From Flavobacteriales bacterium (GTDB lineage: Bacteria > Bacteroidota > Bacteroidia > Flavobacteriales_F > PHOS-HE28): a stretch of 64,000 nucleotides of DNA. Positions within the stretch are counted from its first letter, which is position 1, and each line of letters opens with the position of its first letter. Position numbers and translations under genes: made by a program. The DNA lies in assembly GCA_016788635.1 (NCBI GenBank), contig JAEUSU010000026.1, forward strand, positions 1 to 64,000, read 5' to 3'. The notes under the pieces are model-generated. The model did not search any database and was not told the origin of the DNA. It saw only the letters and a program-made list of their open reading frames with translations. Below, one piece after another: positions 45,047 to 54,021 of this stretch.

Positions 45047-46498
45047 TTAGGGTTGTAACGGAGCAACGAACGTGCGCCAAAGTGCCCCGGCATCTTTTTC
45101 GAGCTTGAAATAGGCCAGACGAAGTTTGGCTTCCAGCTCCACCTGCCTCAACCAGGAATCCAAAAGGGCCACTTCGCGTTGATTGACCAGGAACAAGGAG
45201 CTCTCACCAGCCTGGAAGAGCCGGTTCTCTCCGTTCAATAATCCCTGGTAGTTCCCGACCATGGCACGGCCAAGATCCACTTGCTGGCGGGTTTGGGCCA
45301 GTTCGTTCGCACGGGCGTTGACCGCTGTGCGGATGAATTGACCTGCTCGATCAAGAGCCATGTCGGCATCTGTTTGACGCAGTTTCGCAAGGCCCAGTTC
45401 ACCGCGCTCCTTACGCAGCGGCACGGGCAGCTGGAATGCGAAACCCATGAGGTGATCGCCAGAATTGAAAGTGATCTGGTCCGCTTCCCCGGATCGCACG
45501 CCGCCATTGGAAAGCAGGGTGTACCGAAGGTCCAGCTGTGGTTTCAGGAACTCGGCGCGCAATCTGCGGTCAACATCCAATTGCTGCAGCTTGCCGCGCT
45601 GCTCCTGCAACTTGGGGTGGTTGGCCAGCGCATCCGCCAGCAGGGCCGGCACATCGGGCTGGTCAATGGGCCCTTGCATATCAAGGACCTCTGGGCGCAG
45701 GTCCGGCGAGATCTCCAGTGGACGCATCTGCGGGTCCCAGAGGTGGTTGCTGAGTTGCACACCGGCGTTCTGGAATTCCAGCTCTGCATGCTGAAGGCGG
45801 AGGGTCCTGTCTTGGACCTGTAGCAGTGCCTCCAAGGTGTCTATCGCAGGGCGATCGCCACCTTCAAAACTGGCCTTTACAGCATTGAAACGCACTTGCG
45901 CCTGCCTAACTGCCTCTCGGCTTACCAGCAATTTGCGGTAGGCCGCCACCCATTGCACATGGTCATCCAGCACCTCGAATAGCACCTCATTCAGCAACAA
46001 CTGCCGCTCTGCCTCAGCCATATCCTGGAATGCTTGGGCCTTTCGCAGGTCCGCGCGCCGCTTGTCGATGAACAAACCCTGACCAATGGGTACTTGTACA
46101 CCCGCCTTCAAATAGCCGCCCTCGGGGGTGATCCCCTGCGGATCGGCATAGCTGCCGCCATGGTCCTGAAGGCCGCCGTAGAACTCTGCACCGAACCAGG
46201 TGGGCACCTTCAATCCGGCGTCCAACAAGTCATAATAGGATGAGCCATTGAACCGCTTGGCCTCATAGCCTGCCGCAAGCTGGGGGTCGAACGCACCCCG
46301 GGCGCTGCGTACGGTAGCCTGGCCCATGGCCGTGCGCAAAGCGGCCTGCCTCACCGCCGGATGGTTCTCCAGCACGAGTTTCATCAGCATCTCTCGGGTC
46401 AGGACCTGACCACTATCCGCCTGCCCGGAAAGGCTCCCTTGTCCCAGGATGAGCGCCAGGCACATCGTCGCCATCCGAACGTTGATCAACGCGCTCAT
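45047..46498 (-). CDS. TolC family outer-membrane efflux protein
   Basis: The 483-residue protein has a signal peptide and the TolC layout of two helical hairpin repeats: VLENHPAVRQAALRTAMGQ, LNEVLFEVLDDHVQWVAAYRK, ALANHPKLQEQRGKLQQL and VNARANELAQTRQQVDLG. A beta-strand segment (FDPQLAAGYEAKRFNG) fits the outer-membrane barrel. It should form the outer channel for the HlyD-like adaptor and ABC protein encoded just upstream. Its ATG overlaps the end of the adaptor gene by 4 bases (ATGA). Confidence 0.93.
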   Translation of the reverse strand: MSALINVRMATMCLALILGQGSLSGQADSGQVLTREMLMKLVLENHPAVRQAALRTAMGQATVRSARGAFDPQLAAGYEAKRFNGSSYYDLLDAGLKVPTWFGAEFYGGLQDHGGSYADPQGITPEGGYLKAGVQVPIGQGLFIDKRRADLRKAQAFQDMAEAERQLLLNEVLFEVLDDHVQWVAAYRKLLVSREAVRQAQVRFNAVKASFEGGDRPAIDTLEALLQVQDRTLRLQHAELEFQNAGVQLSNHLWDPQMRPLEISPDLRPEVLDMQGPIDQPDVPALLADALANHPKLQEQRGKLQQLDVDRRLRAEFLKPQLDLRYTLLSNGGVRSGEADQITFNSGDHLMGFAFQLPVPLRKERGELGLAKLRQTDADMALDRAGQFIRTAVNARANELAQTRQQVDLGRAMVGNYQGLLNGENRLFQAGESSLFLVNQREVALLDSWLRQVELEAKLRLAYFKLEKDAGALWRTFVAPLQP

Positions 46499-47880
46499 TT
46501 CTTGTCTTCCTTGGCTTTGTCCGGATCAAGCCCCCAATTCCCAACGGTTTTCATTTCCTGGTAGAGGTCTGGTGGGAAGCCGTTCAACTGGCGCCAGAGT
46601 TCATACCAAATGGACACATCCTTCAACAGGGCCATGCCCACTGCACCAGACCCAACGCGCAAGGCACGTGGCCACTCCTGGTCCTCAGGGTCAGGGGCCA
46701 CCAATATGCGATAGCGGCCATTGGGGCTGATCAGGTTGTCTATGGCCACCACGTGCCCGCCATACGTGCCATAACTGGTATTGGGCCAGCCGCTGAACAC
46801 GATGGCGGGCCAGCCATCGAACATGAAGCGCACCTTCTGCCCCATGTTGATCAAGGGCATGTCCATGGGCCTCACATAGAGTTCCACCGCAAGCTGGAAA
46901 TCGGCTGGCATGATGGTGATGATGCCTTCGCCTTCATCGATGAGCTCACCCAGACCGGTGCGCACGGCGCGCGTGATGTAGCCGCTCTGCGGTGCCGTGA
47001 TGTAGTAATTGCCGGCCCTTACCGTATAGCTGGCCAGGTCCACTTGCATCTTCGAAACTTCAGCTTCGGTATTGTACATCTGGCTCATGCTGGAGAATTT
47101 CTCACTTTCCGCTTTGGCCAGTTTGTCCCGGTAGTCGTTGCGGATGCCGGTGATCTCCAGCTTCGCGTTCAGCAATTCGTTGCGGGCGTCCAAAAGCTTG
47201 TTCTCCGCGTCGATCACCGTGGCAGTGGCCCGTTGTTCGTTCACCCGGCGCCGTTCCAGCTCAACCATGCTGAGAAGCCCTCCCTTGAACTGCTGCTCGC
47301 CGCGCTGTAGCTGGTCCTTGGCCACCTGTATCTCCGCCTGTGCGGCCACCACGCGAATGCTGTCGCTCGCGATCTTTAACCGTGCTTGTTGGATCTTGTT
47401 GGCGGCCTGCTCCAGTTTGATGCGCATGGTCTGAGACAGGGCGTCGATCTGGGCGTCCAGCGCGTTCACCTTCTCCTGGTAGCTTCTTGCGGTAAGCTCC
47501 TTGGCCGTGATCTGTTCGCTGGTGCGGTCCAGCAGGCGAGGGTCGAAGTACTCGGGCTTCACCTCGCTGATGCGCAGTATGGTATCCCCCTTGTTCACCC
47601 GCTGGCCTTCCTGCACGAACCACTCTTCAATGCGGCCGGGTATGATGGCGTGAATGGTCTGCGGGCGCTGGTCTGGGCTCAGGCTGGTGAGCGCACCGCG
47701 CGCGCGAATGTTCTGTGTCCACGGCAGGAACATGCCAGCCACTGCAACAATGGTGGCGGCTGCCACCAACCGTCCAAAGCGCCTTGAAGGGCGGGCATCA
47801 CCCACGGCCAGCATGGCGCCAAACGTGCTGCGGTCGAGCGCCGGGGTGGCGCACTCGGGATCTGAGGAAAGGTTGAGCAT
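46495..47880 (-). CDS. HlyD family membrane fusion (adaptor) protein
   Basis: The 461-residue protein has one N-terminal membrane anchor (about 38-56, LVAAATIVAVAGMFLPW). A split biotinyl-lipoyl-like domain follows (HAIIPGRIEEWFVQEGQRVNKGDTIL and later YYITAPQSGYITRAVRTG). A long coiled-coil hairpin covers about 120-300 (IKLEQAANKIQQARLKIA), with a beta-barrel domain after it (MPLINMGQKVRFMFDGWP). It links the ABC protein to TolC across the periplasm. It lies between those two genes: 6 bases after the ABC stop and a 4-base overlap with tolC. Confidence 0.94.
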   Translation of the reverse strand: MLNLSSDPECATPALDRSTFGAMLAVGDARPSRRFGRLVAAATIVAVAGMFLPWTQNIRARGALTSLSPDQRPQTIHAIIPGRIEEWFVQEGQRVNKGDTILRISEVKPEYFDPRLLDRTSEQITAKELTARSYQEKVNALDAQIDALSQTMRIKLEQAANKIQQARLKIASDSIRVVAAQAEIQVAKDQLQRGEQQFKGGLLSMVELERRRVNEQRATATVIDAENKLLDARNELLNAKLEITGIRNDYRDKLAKAESEKFSSMSQMYNTEAEVSKMQVDLASYTVRAGNYYITAPQSGYITRAVRTGLGELIDEGEGIITIMPADFQLAVELYVRPMDMPLINMGQKVRFMFDGWPAIVFSGWPNTSYGTYGGHVVAIDNLISPNGRYRILVAPDPEDQEWPRALRVGSGAVGMALLKDVSIWYELWRQLNGFPPDLYQEMKTVGNWGLDPDKAKEDKK

Positions 47881-47886
47881 GGCCGA

Positions 47887-49569
47887 TCAGGTCAATGGGG
47901 TTCCTATAGTTCCGTTGGCGATGCGCAACGTGCGCTGGCAGTGCGCTTGGAATGTGGGGTCATTGCTCACGGCGATCAAGGTGAACGGCGCGTCAGGACC
48001 GGTCAGAAGCGAGAGTAATTCTCCATGTTCGGCAGGCGAAAGGGGGAGGGCATCGTCCTCATAGAGCACAAGCCTGGGTCGCCCCGCCAGGCATCGCGCC
48101 AGAATGATGCGGCGCACCACGCTTTGTGGCAGGCGGGATCCCAAAGGGTCCAGCAAGGTGAGCAGCCCTTCTGGCAGGTCGATGAGCATGCGCATAAGAC
48201 CTGTGCGTTGCGCCGCATCACGTGCGTGCTCCGTGGTGATCCAAGGTCGGCCCATCGTGATGTTGTCGAGCACACTGCCGCTGAATATCTCCTCCTGGGT
48301 GAAGCTGTCGCCCGTGGCGCTTCGAACATTCTCCAAGCGCAGGCTTTTCAGCGACTGGTCATCGATGAGGATGTTGCCTTCGTCGGGTTCAAGCATGCCT
48401 GCGATCAAGTGCAGCAGGGTGCTTTTACCCGATCCGTTGGGGCCGGATATGCAAACTTTTTCACCCGGCCTGACCACCAGGTCCACATGGCGCAGCACAG
48501 GGGTGCCACTCCATTGGCTTCGGAAGCTCACGTGTCGCAATTCCACCTGCATGGGGCCGCCTTCATCCACTGTGATCGGCAGTTCCATACCGGTATCCTG
48601 CTCCAATGGAAGGTCTGTAACCTGTGCCAATTTCTCCAGCGCGGTCAACACGTCATAGATGGATTCGAACCCCAGGATCACCCGCTCCACCGCTGCAAGC
48701 ACCAGCAGGATAACGATCTCGGCCGCCACGAACTGGCCGATGTTCATCTGCTCGTTCATCACGAGCAGACCACCCAGCAGCAAGAGTGACAGGGTGATTA
48801 TGGTCTTGAAGGCGACCATGGCCCAATAGTGGCCCAGCAGCACCTTGAAGTGTGCCTTGCGCGCCATGGTGTAGCCCGTGGCCATGCGGTCTGTGCGTCC
48901 CAGCGGCAATTCGGTGGCGCCGGCCAGTTTGAAGGTGCTGTTGGAACGACCAAGCTCCTCCAGCCAATGCGCAGTGCGGTACTTGTAGGTGGACTCCTCG
49001 AGGCTCGTCTCCATCCCCTTGGCACCAGTGGTCCTGAACACCAACCAAAGCAGGCCGATGAGAAACACACCGAATGCGATGAAAAAGGGGTGATAGAAGG
49101 CCAGCAACAGTAGGCCCAACAAGATCTGCAGGGCGGAAACCGGCACATCGATCAGGACCTTGTTGAGCCCTTTCTGCACGGTCATCGTGTCGAAAAAGCG
49201 GTTCACCAGCTCGGGGAGGTAACGCCCCCTGAGCGCAGATGCACGGATGCGGGGCAGTCGGAAGGCCATCTCCAACGACGACCGAACGAAAATGCGTTGC
49301 TTGATGTGCTCGCTCAGTGTCAATTGCATGACCTGCATGGCCCCGGTGAAGCCGATGCCGATGGTGACGAAGGCAATGAGGACACCCCATGAGGTGGCGA
49401 TCTGCCCGCCACTGATCAGGTTGATGATGGCCTGTATGCCCAAGGGAAGGGAGAGGTTGATGGCCCCGGCCACCAGCGCGAACAGATAGATGTACAGGAT
49501 GTCACGCCGCTCGAACTCAAGCAGCTTGAGCAGGCGTTGGAAGGGTCGGATGGGAAGTGTGCCGTTCAT
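47887..49569 (-). CDS. ABC transporter with fused membrane and degenerate ATPase domains
   Basis: The 560-residue half-transporter has an exporter-type six-helix membrane domain (about 20-310) and a C-terminal nucleotide-binding domain. Walker A is intact (GPNGSGKST, 376-384) and a Q-loop is present (Gln425). The other motifs are degenerate: LSGGQ is replaced by LPQSV (480-484), the Walker B DE pair reads ED (YEDDAL, Glu504/Asp505), and the H-loop histidine is Asn536 (AVSNDPTF). It lacks a C39 peptidase domain. With HlyD and TolC it resembles a type I-like exporter of unknown cargo. If it is a homodimer, both ATP sites would be abnormal. Confidence 0.9.
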   Translation of the reverse strand: MNGTLPIRPFQRLLKLLEFERRDILYIYLFALVAGAINLSLPLGIQAIINLISGGQIATSWGVLIAFVTIGIGFTGAMQVMQLTLSEHIKQRIFVRSSLEMAFRLPRIRASALRGRYLPELVNRFFDTMTVQKGLNKVLIDVPVSALQILLGLLLLAFYHPFFIAFGVFLIGLLWLVFRTTGAKGMETSLEESTYKYRTAHWLEELGRSNSTFKLAGATELPLGRTDRMATGYTMARKAHFKVLLGHYWAMVAFKTIITLSLLLLGGLLVMNEQMNIGQFVAAEIVILLVLAAVERVILGFESIYDVLTALEKLAQVTDLPLEQDTGMELPITVDEGGPMQVELRHVSFRSQWSGTPVLRHVDLVVRPGEKVCISGPNGSGKSTLLHLIAGMLEPDEGNILIDDQSLKSLRLENVRSATGDSFTQEEIFSGSVLDNITMGRPWITTEHARDAAQRTGLMRMLIDLPEGLLTLLDPLGSRLPQSVVRRIILARCLAGRPRLVLYEDDALPLSPAEHGELLSLLTGPDAPFTLIAVSNDPTFQAHCQRTLRIANGTIGTPLT

Positions 49570-50246
49570 CGCTTGGGCAGGGCAAGGGTGGAGAACACGA
49601 GGTGTACGAAGTGGTCGGGGATTCGCTGACGGGCCTGTTTCTCTGTAAGCGATGGCAAATGATCGGCGAAGAAGCGTTGCACCATGGACCCGTCGATCAC
49701 GGTGCTGGCCAGCAGGGTGGGATAGGGGTGGTCCGGCCTTACGGCGACCACCAGGTCGCGCAGGCGGTCGCTCAACCGCTTGAAAGAACTGAAGTAGCCT
49801 TCCTTGTGCTCATCATTGGCCTCCTTGGTCAAGTACGCCTTGGCCGATTCACTTACCGCGATGCGGTACAGCGCGCGTAAGTCCAGGTAGCCGAACTCGC
49901 CCTTGTCCACCACGGGTTCGGTCATGGAACGGATCCCCTTTTCCAATCGCGTGGTCGGGTCGCTGATGTTCGCCGTATCGAACACCAGCTTGTATTCGCG
50001 CCAGCTCCAGTACCACCCCACCAGGTATACCAGCAGGCGGTGCTTGTTATCAAAGTAGCGGTACACGCTGCTTTCCGCTGTGCCCAAAGAGGCGGCCAGT
50101 TTCCCGAATGTGAACCGTTCCAGGCCCAGTTCATCGATCAGCCGAACCGCATGCTCCAGAATGCGAAGCCCAAGCTCGGTTCCAAGCGGATCCTTCAAAT
50201 ACACGGGTTCATTCACCCGGATGTTCACGTTGGCCAATCGGTTCAT
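49566..50246 (-). CDS. TetR family transcriptional regulator
   Basis: The 226-residue protein has an N-terminal TetR helix-turn-helix (about 28-75, LERFTFGKLAASLGTAESSVYRYFDNK). A helical ligand-binding domain follows (YLDLRALYRIAVSESAKAYL). It is first in the operon and overlaps the ABC gene by 4 bases (ATGA). It probably represses its own operon. Inverted repeats upstream at 50275-50303 and 50340-50352 are candidate operators. Confidence 0.92.
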   Translation of the reverse strand: MNRLANVNIRVNEPVYLKDPLGTELGLRILEHAVRLIDELGLERFTFGKLAASLGTAESSVYRYFDNKHRLLVYLVGWYWSWREYKLVFDTANISDPTTRLEKGIRSMTEPVVDKGEFGYLDLRALYRIAVSESAKAYLTKEANDEHKEGYFSSFKRLSDRLRDLVVAVRPDHPYPTLLASTVIDGSMVQRFFADHLPSLTEKQARQRIPDHFVHLVFSTLALPKR

Positions 50247-50274
50247 GGAGGTGCAGGTTCAGTATCGTACAGAA

Positions 50275-50303
50275 TGGAACACTCCATCGCAAGTATTGTT
50301 CCA
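50275..50303. promoter_or_regulatory. Candidate TetR operator (inverted repeat)
   Basis: TGGAACA and TGTTCCA are perfect 7-base inverted arms with a 15-base spacer, 29 bases upstream of the tetR ATG. Size and position suit a TetR-type dimer pair binding near its own promoter. The repeat is seen directly; the binding protein is inferred. Confidence 0.5.
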
Positions 50304-50339
50304 AAGCATGCAATAAGAGTATTAAATAGTCCATATACA

Positions 50340-50352
50340 ATAGTATTACTAT
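50340..50352. promoter_or_regulatory. Palindrome in the AT-rich tetR/HmuY-like divergent region
   Basis: ATAGT-ATT-ACTAT is a 13-base palindrome within an unusually AT-rich patch (about 50305-50352) in an otherwise GC-rich window. It lies between the divergent tetR and the HmuY-like operon and could serve either promoter. Confidence 0.35.
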
Positions 50353-50473
50353 CGTCCTGGGCGAACTTGTCACGCGATCGTCAGAGTTCCTTCATGAACA
50401 TGTACAACCTGACATTCAGCAGGCGCCCATGGGATGTAGTGGATTGTTTCGCGCCACGAAACCATCCCGTCCC

Positions 50474-51706
50474 ATGCGCATTTCATTACTCCTCGCTGCG
50501 GTATTCCTTTCCGGAGGCGCTCAAGCCCAGGTCACCGAGACTGTCAGCATCAACCCCGGCTATGCCGATCAGCTCTGGTACAGCCTTCAGAATGGCACGG
50601 TGAACTCACGTCCGGCCCTGGAATGGGACCTGGCCTTCGAGCTCCCCGGCTTTACCGCCAGCATCCTGGTGAACACGATCAAGCCCGGATTTTCAGTGCA
50701 TCGCGCACCGTACTCCGTATCCGATTGGAATGTGCTCGATACGGCGGGGCTTGCCACCTGGCCCACTTTGCAGAACAGTGATACCTCCTGGAGCGTCGGC
50801 GGCTTCAATACGAGCACCACCGGAGGGGAATTCGACCTGGGTTGGGGGGACTACAACTTTGTGACCCACGCTGTGGTGGGAGACAGCCTTTATGTGGTGA
50901 AGCTGGCCACCGGGGCATGGCGCAAGCTGCGTATCGATGGCCTTGTGGCGGGCACCTACATGCTCACACATTCGGCCCTGGACGGCACCGATGAGCAGAG
51001 CGTGAGCGTGCAGAAATCCCTGTTCCCGGGTCGTCACTTCGCTTATCTCGACCTGTCCACAGGCACGACCCTCAACCGCGAACCAGCAGGCGCTGATTGG
51101 GACCTGGTGTTCACCAAGTACATCACCTTCGTACCGCAACCCTATGGAGTGGCCGGTGTGTTGCACAACCGCAACGCCCAGGCCTTGCGGGTCAGCGGCA
51201 TGCCGCACAGCCTGGCCAGCTATGACCTCAGCCCCATGGCCACGGCCATCAACACCATCGGTTACGATTGGAAAACTTTCAATATGTCCACCTCGGCATG
51301 GGAGCTCGATGAAGAGATGACCTTCTTCGTGAAGGATGTACCCGGTAACATCTGGAAGGTGTACTTCACGGGTTTCGGGGGGGCGACCAATGGGGAGTTC
51401 ACGTTCGTGAAGGAATTGGTGAGCGCCACGTCTGTTGCCGATGCGATGTCGCACCCAACAGCAGTGCAGGTCTTCCCGAACCCTGTGAGCAACGGCCGTG
51501 CGACATTGGTGGCTGACCTGAATGAGCCCGTGCAGCACATCCGCGTGGTGGATGCCAGCGGACGTGAAGTCCGCCGTTTCGGACCACGTGCAGCGGTCGG
51601 GCTGGTGCAGCTTGAGCTGGACCTTGCCGGCTTGCCATCCGGGATGTACATGATCCGACTGGAGACCGCCCATGCCTCCGCCCATACACGCGTGTTGGTG
51701 GATTGA
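50474..51706 (+). CDS. HmuY-like secreted protein with T9SS sorting domain
   Basis: The 410-residue protein starts at the ATG at 50474 (MRISLLLAAVFLSGGAQAQ), a clear signal peptide. The body resembles HmuY-type haem-binding proteins: NPGYADQLWYSL, ALEWDLAFELPGF, a second ADWDLVFTKYITF, IGYDWKTFN, and WKVYFTGFGG near the end of the domain. The last 80 residues are a type A T9SS domain (VQVFPNPVSNGRATLV). It is the first gene of an operon with a TonB-dependent receptor and a paralogous lipoprotein (54018-54986). Haem is the likely ligand by family; no ligand histidines or methionines can be assigned by eye. Confidence 0.82.
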   Translation: MRISLLLAAVFLSGGAQAQVTETVSINPGYADQLWYSLQNGTVNSRPALEWDLAFELPGFTASILVNTIKPGFSVHRAPYSVSDWNVLDTAGLATWPTLQNSDTSWSVGGFNTSTTGGEFDLGWGDYNFVTHAVVGDSLYVVKLATGAWRKLRIDGLVAGTYMLTHSALDGTDEQSVSVQKSLFPGRHFAYLDLSTGTTLNREPAGADWDLVFTKYITFVPQPYGVAGVLHNRNAQALRVSGMPHSLASYDLSPMATAINTIGYDWKTFNMSTSAWELDEEMTFFVKDVPGNIWKVYFTGFGGATNGEFTFVKELVSATSVADAMSHPTAVQVFPNPVSNGRATLVADLNEPVQHIRVVDASGREVRRFGPRAAVGLVQLELDLAGLPSGMYMIRLETAHASAHTRVLVD

Positions 51707-51717
51707 TCAGGAGGTGT

Positions 51718-54021
51718 ATGCAGGGCGATCGAAGGAGCAGGACAAGGACTGGTGCGCAGGATGTTTCCTTCCTGCGCACCGTTCTGCTGATCCTGCTTGT
51801 TCCGATCCATTCCCAGATCGATGCGCAGCTGCTGATCCGGGTGGTGGAGGCGGGCAGGAACACCCCGCTCGCAGGTGCACACGTGCTGATCCAACCGCTT
51901 GAGGGTGAGCAAGGACAGGTATTGGTAGCCGGAGCGGATGGCATGGTCGCGGTCAGCCTACCGGAGCCTGTTATTACCGGAGGTCTTGTGGTGCGAGCAA
52001 GCTGTGTGGGGCTTATCCCATTGCAAGACACCATCAGGCAGCCCGTTGAGCACACCCTTGCCCTCACCAGGTCCGTAGTTGCACTGGATGAACTTGTCGT
52101 GACCGGTCAATACGCGCCTGGCAGTGCACAACAGGCTGTGCAGCGGGTGCATGTATTGGACGCGCAACAGATCGAGCATATGGCTGCCAACCATCTTGGG
52201 GATGTGCTGCGCAATGAGTTGAACATGCGACTGGCGCAAGAGAACGTGCTGGGCGCATCCGTGAGCATGCAGGGGCTTGGTGGGGAGAATGTGAAGGTGT
52301 TGATCGATGGCGTGCCGGTGATCGGCCGATCGGACGGTAAGATCGACCTCTCCCAGATCGACCTCACTGCCATTGAGCGCGTAGAAGTGATACAGGGGCC
52401 CATGAGCGTGAATTATGGGAGCAATGCCCTGGCGGGTACCATAAACCTTATCACGCGCCGGTCCGGCGGACAAGGCGATAGGCTGAAGGCGCTGGTGTAT
52501 GCCGAACACATCGGTCGGTTGAATACCACGGTGACCGCTTCGCGTGGCTGGGCGCGCGGCGATCTGGTACTTTCCGGCGGAAGGAACGCCTTCATGGGTT
52601 GGGACCCCGCTCAGCCTGGATGGTTCGACGCTTCACCCAATGTGGCCGATAGCAGCCGATACCAGCAGTGGAAGCCACGCGAGCAGTATTTCGGACGGAT
52701 CAATCTGAGGCACGCGGTCCAAGGATGGACGCTCGGCTACAAAGGCGAGGTGATGGACGATCGCCTGATCGCGCGAGGCCGGCCGCGATCACCGTATTAT
52801 GAAACGGCATTGGACGAAGTGTTCCGCACCCTTCGGCTGGACAACGGACTGTTCGCCGAGCGCCGCTGGTCCCATGGTATCGGCTTCCAAGGCCATTTGG
52901 CGTATGGCCTGTTCGACCGTGTGCGGACCACCACGTTCAAGGACCTTACCACGCTGGAAGAGGTTCCCGTGAGCACCCAGGGGGCATCGGACACCACCCG
53001 GTTCAGCCTGCTGAATGCCCGCGCCACTTTGAACAACGCGGGTCCACAGCGCGTGCTTGGATGGGAGGGCGGTATGGAAGTGAACCATGAAGAGGGCAGG
53101 GGTGAACGTATGGGGCCCGCCACGCAGGCCATTACGGATGCTGCGCTTTTCGGCAGCCTGGAGTACCGGCCCGTGGAGCGATTGGTGATTCGGCCAGGCA
53201 TGCGGGTGGCGTACAACTCCTCCTTCAGCGCACCCCTCGTTCCCGCGCTCAACGTGCGCTGGAGCGTCGCTGGGCAGCATACGCTGCGATTCTCCTACGC
53301 ACAGGGTTTCCGGGCCCCGTCACTCAAGGAACTGCACCTCTACTTCGTGGATGTGAACCACGACATCACGGGCAATCCTGATCTGGTACCGGAGCGCTCG
53401 CATAACCTCACGGCGTCGTGGCAATGGCGACAAGCGGAGGCCAGGGGTATTTGGCGCATCGACCTCGACGGCTTCTTGAACGAGATCCGCGATCAGATCA
53501 ACCTGGCCGAGGTGGCAGGGCTCTCGTATACCTATGTGAACATTGGCCAGGTGCGCACTGCAGGTGGCGCGCTCAATGGCGGCTGGCGTGATCAGCGATG
53601 GGACCTTTCGGCAGGTGGTGGTGTGACCGGCTGGCAGGATGGGGACATGCAGGACGCCGGTACCAGTATGACCTGGATGCCTGAAGTGCGAGCATCCGCC
53701 ACCGTCCAGCTGCCTGCCAGGCTAACGTTCGCGGCCTTCTACAAGTACACCGGAGACTTGGTGCGCTACGCGGTGAACGCGGAAGGCCTTCTGACCCGGG
53801 GCACCATCGCCTCATTCCACCTGTTGGACGCGAACATTGCCCGCCGCATCTGGATGGAACGCCTGGATGTGGCTGTAGGGTGCAAGGACATCCTGAATAC
53901 GGGTGATCTGGCCACTACCATGAGTGGCGGAGCACACACCGGGGGGGCGGGTCAGATGCCCATGACCACGGGCCGCACCTGGTTCCTTCGGCTGCAACTG
54001 GACCTTGTGAAACGCTCATGA
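51718..54021 (+). CDS. TonB-dependent receptor (haem/vitamin-type)
   Basis: The 767-residue outer-membrane receptor starts at the ATG at 51718, preceded by AGGAGG, a rare clear Shine-Dalgarno in this window; a TTG at 51703 is also possible. After the signal it has a carboxypeptidase-like domain (about 40-110), a TonB-box-like LDELVVTGQY and a plug with LGGENVKVLIDGVPV and VIQGPMSVNYGSNALAG. The barrel contains QGFRAPSLKEL (FRAP, about 531-534) and GNPDLVPERS (about 553), motifs shared with haem receptors. It sits between two HmuY-like genes: 11 bases after the first and overlapping the second by 4 bases. Confidence 0.93.
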   Translation: MQGDRRSRTRTGAQDVSFLRTVLLILLVPIHSQIDAQLLIRVVEAGRNTPLAGAHVLIQPLEGEQGQVLVAGADGMVAVSLPEPVITGGLVVRASCVGLIPLQDTIRQPVEHTLALTRSVVALDELVVTGQYAPGSAQQAVQRVHVLDAQQIEHMAANHLGDVLRNELNMRLAQENVLGASVSMQGLGGENVKVLIDGVPVIGRSDGKIDLSQIDLTAIERVEVIQGPMSVNYGSNALAGTINLITRRSGGQGDRLKALVYAEHIGRLNTTVTASRGWARGDLVLSGGRNAFMGWDPAQPGWFDASPNVADSSRYQQWKPREQYFGRINLRHAVQGWTLGYKGEVMDDRLIARGRPRSPYYETALDEVFRTLRLDNGLFAERRWSHGIGFQGHLAYGLFDRVRTTTFKDLTTLEEVPVSTQGASDTTRFSLLNARATLNNAGPQRVLGWEGGMEVNHEEGRGERMGPATQAITDAALFGSLEYRPVERLVIRPGMRVAYNSSFSAPLVPALNVRWSVAGQHTLRFSYAQGFRAPSLKELHLYFVDVNHDITGNPDLVPERSHNLTASWQWRQAEARGIWRIDLDGFLNEIRDQINLAEVAGLSYTYVNIGQVRTAGGALNGGWRDQRWDLSAGGGVTGWQDGDMQDAGTSMTWMPEVRASATVQLPARLTFAAFYKYTGDLVRYAVNAEGLLTRGTIASFHLLDANIARRIWMERLDVAVGCKDILNTGDLATTMSGGAHTGGAGQMPMTTGRTWFLRLQLDLVKRS

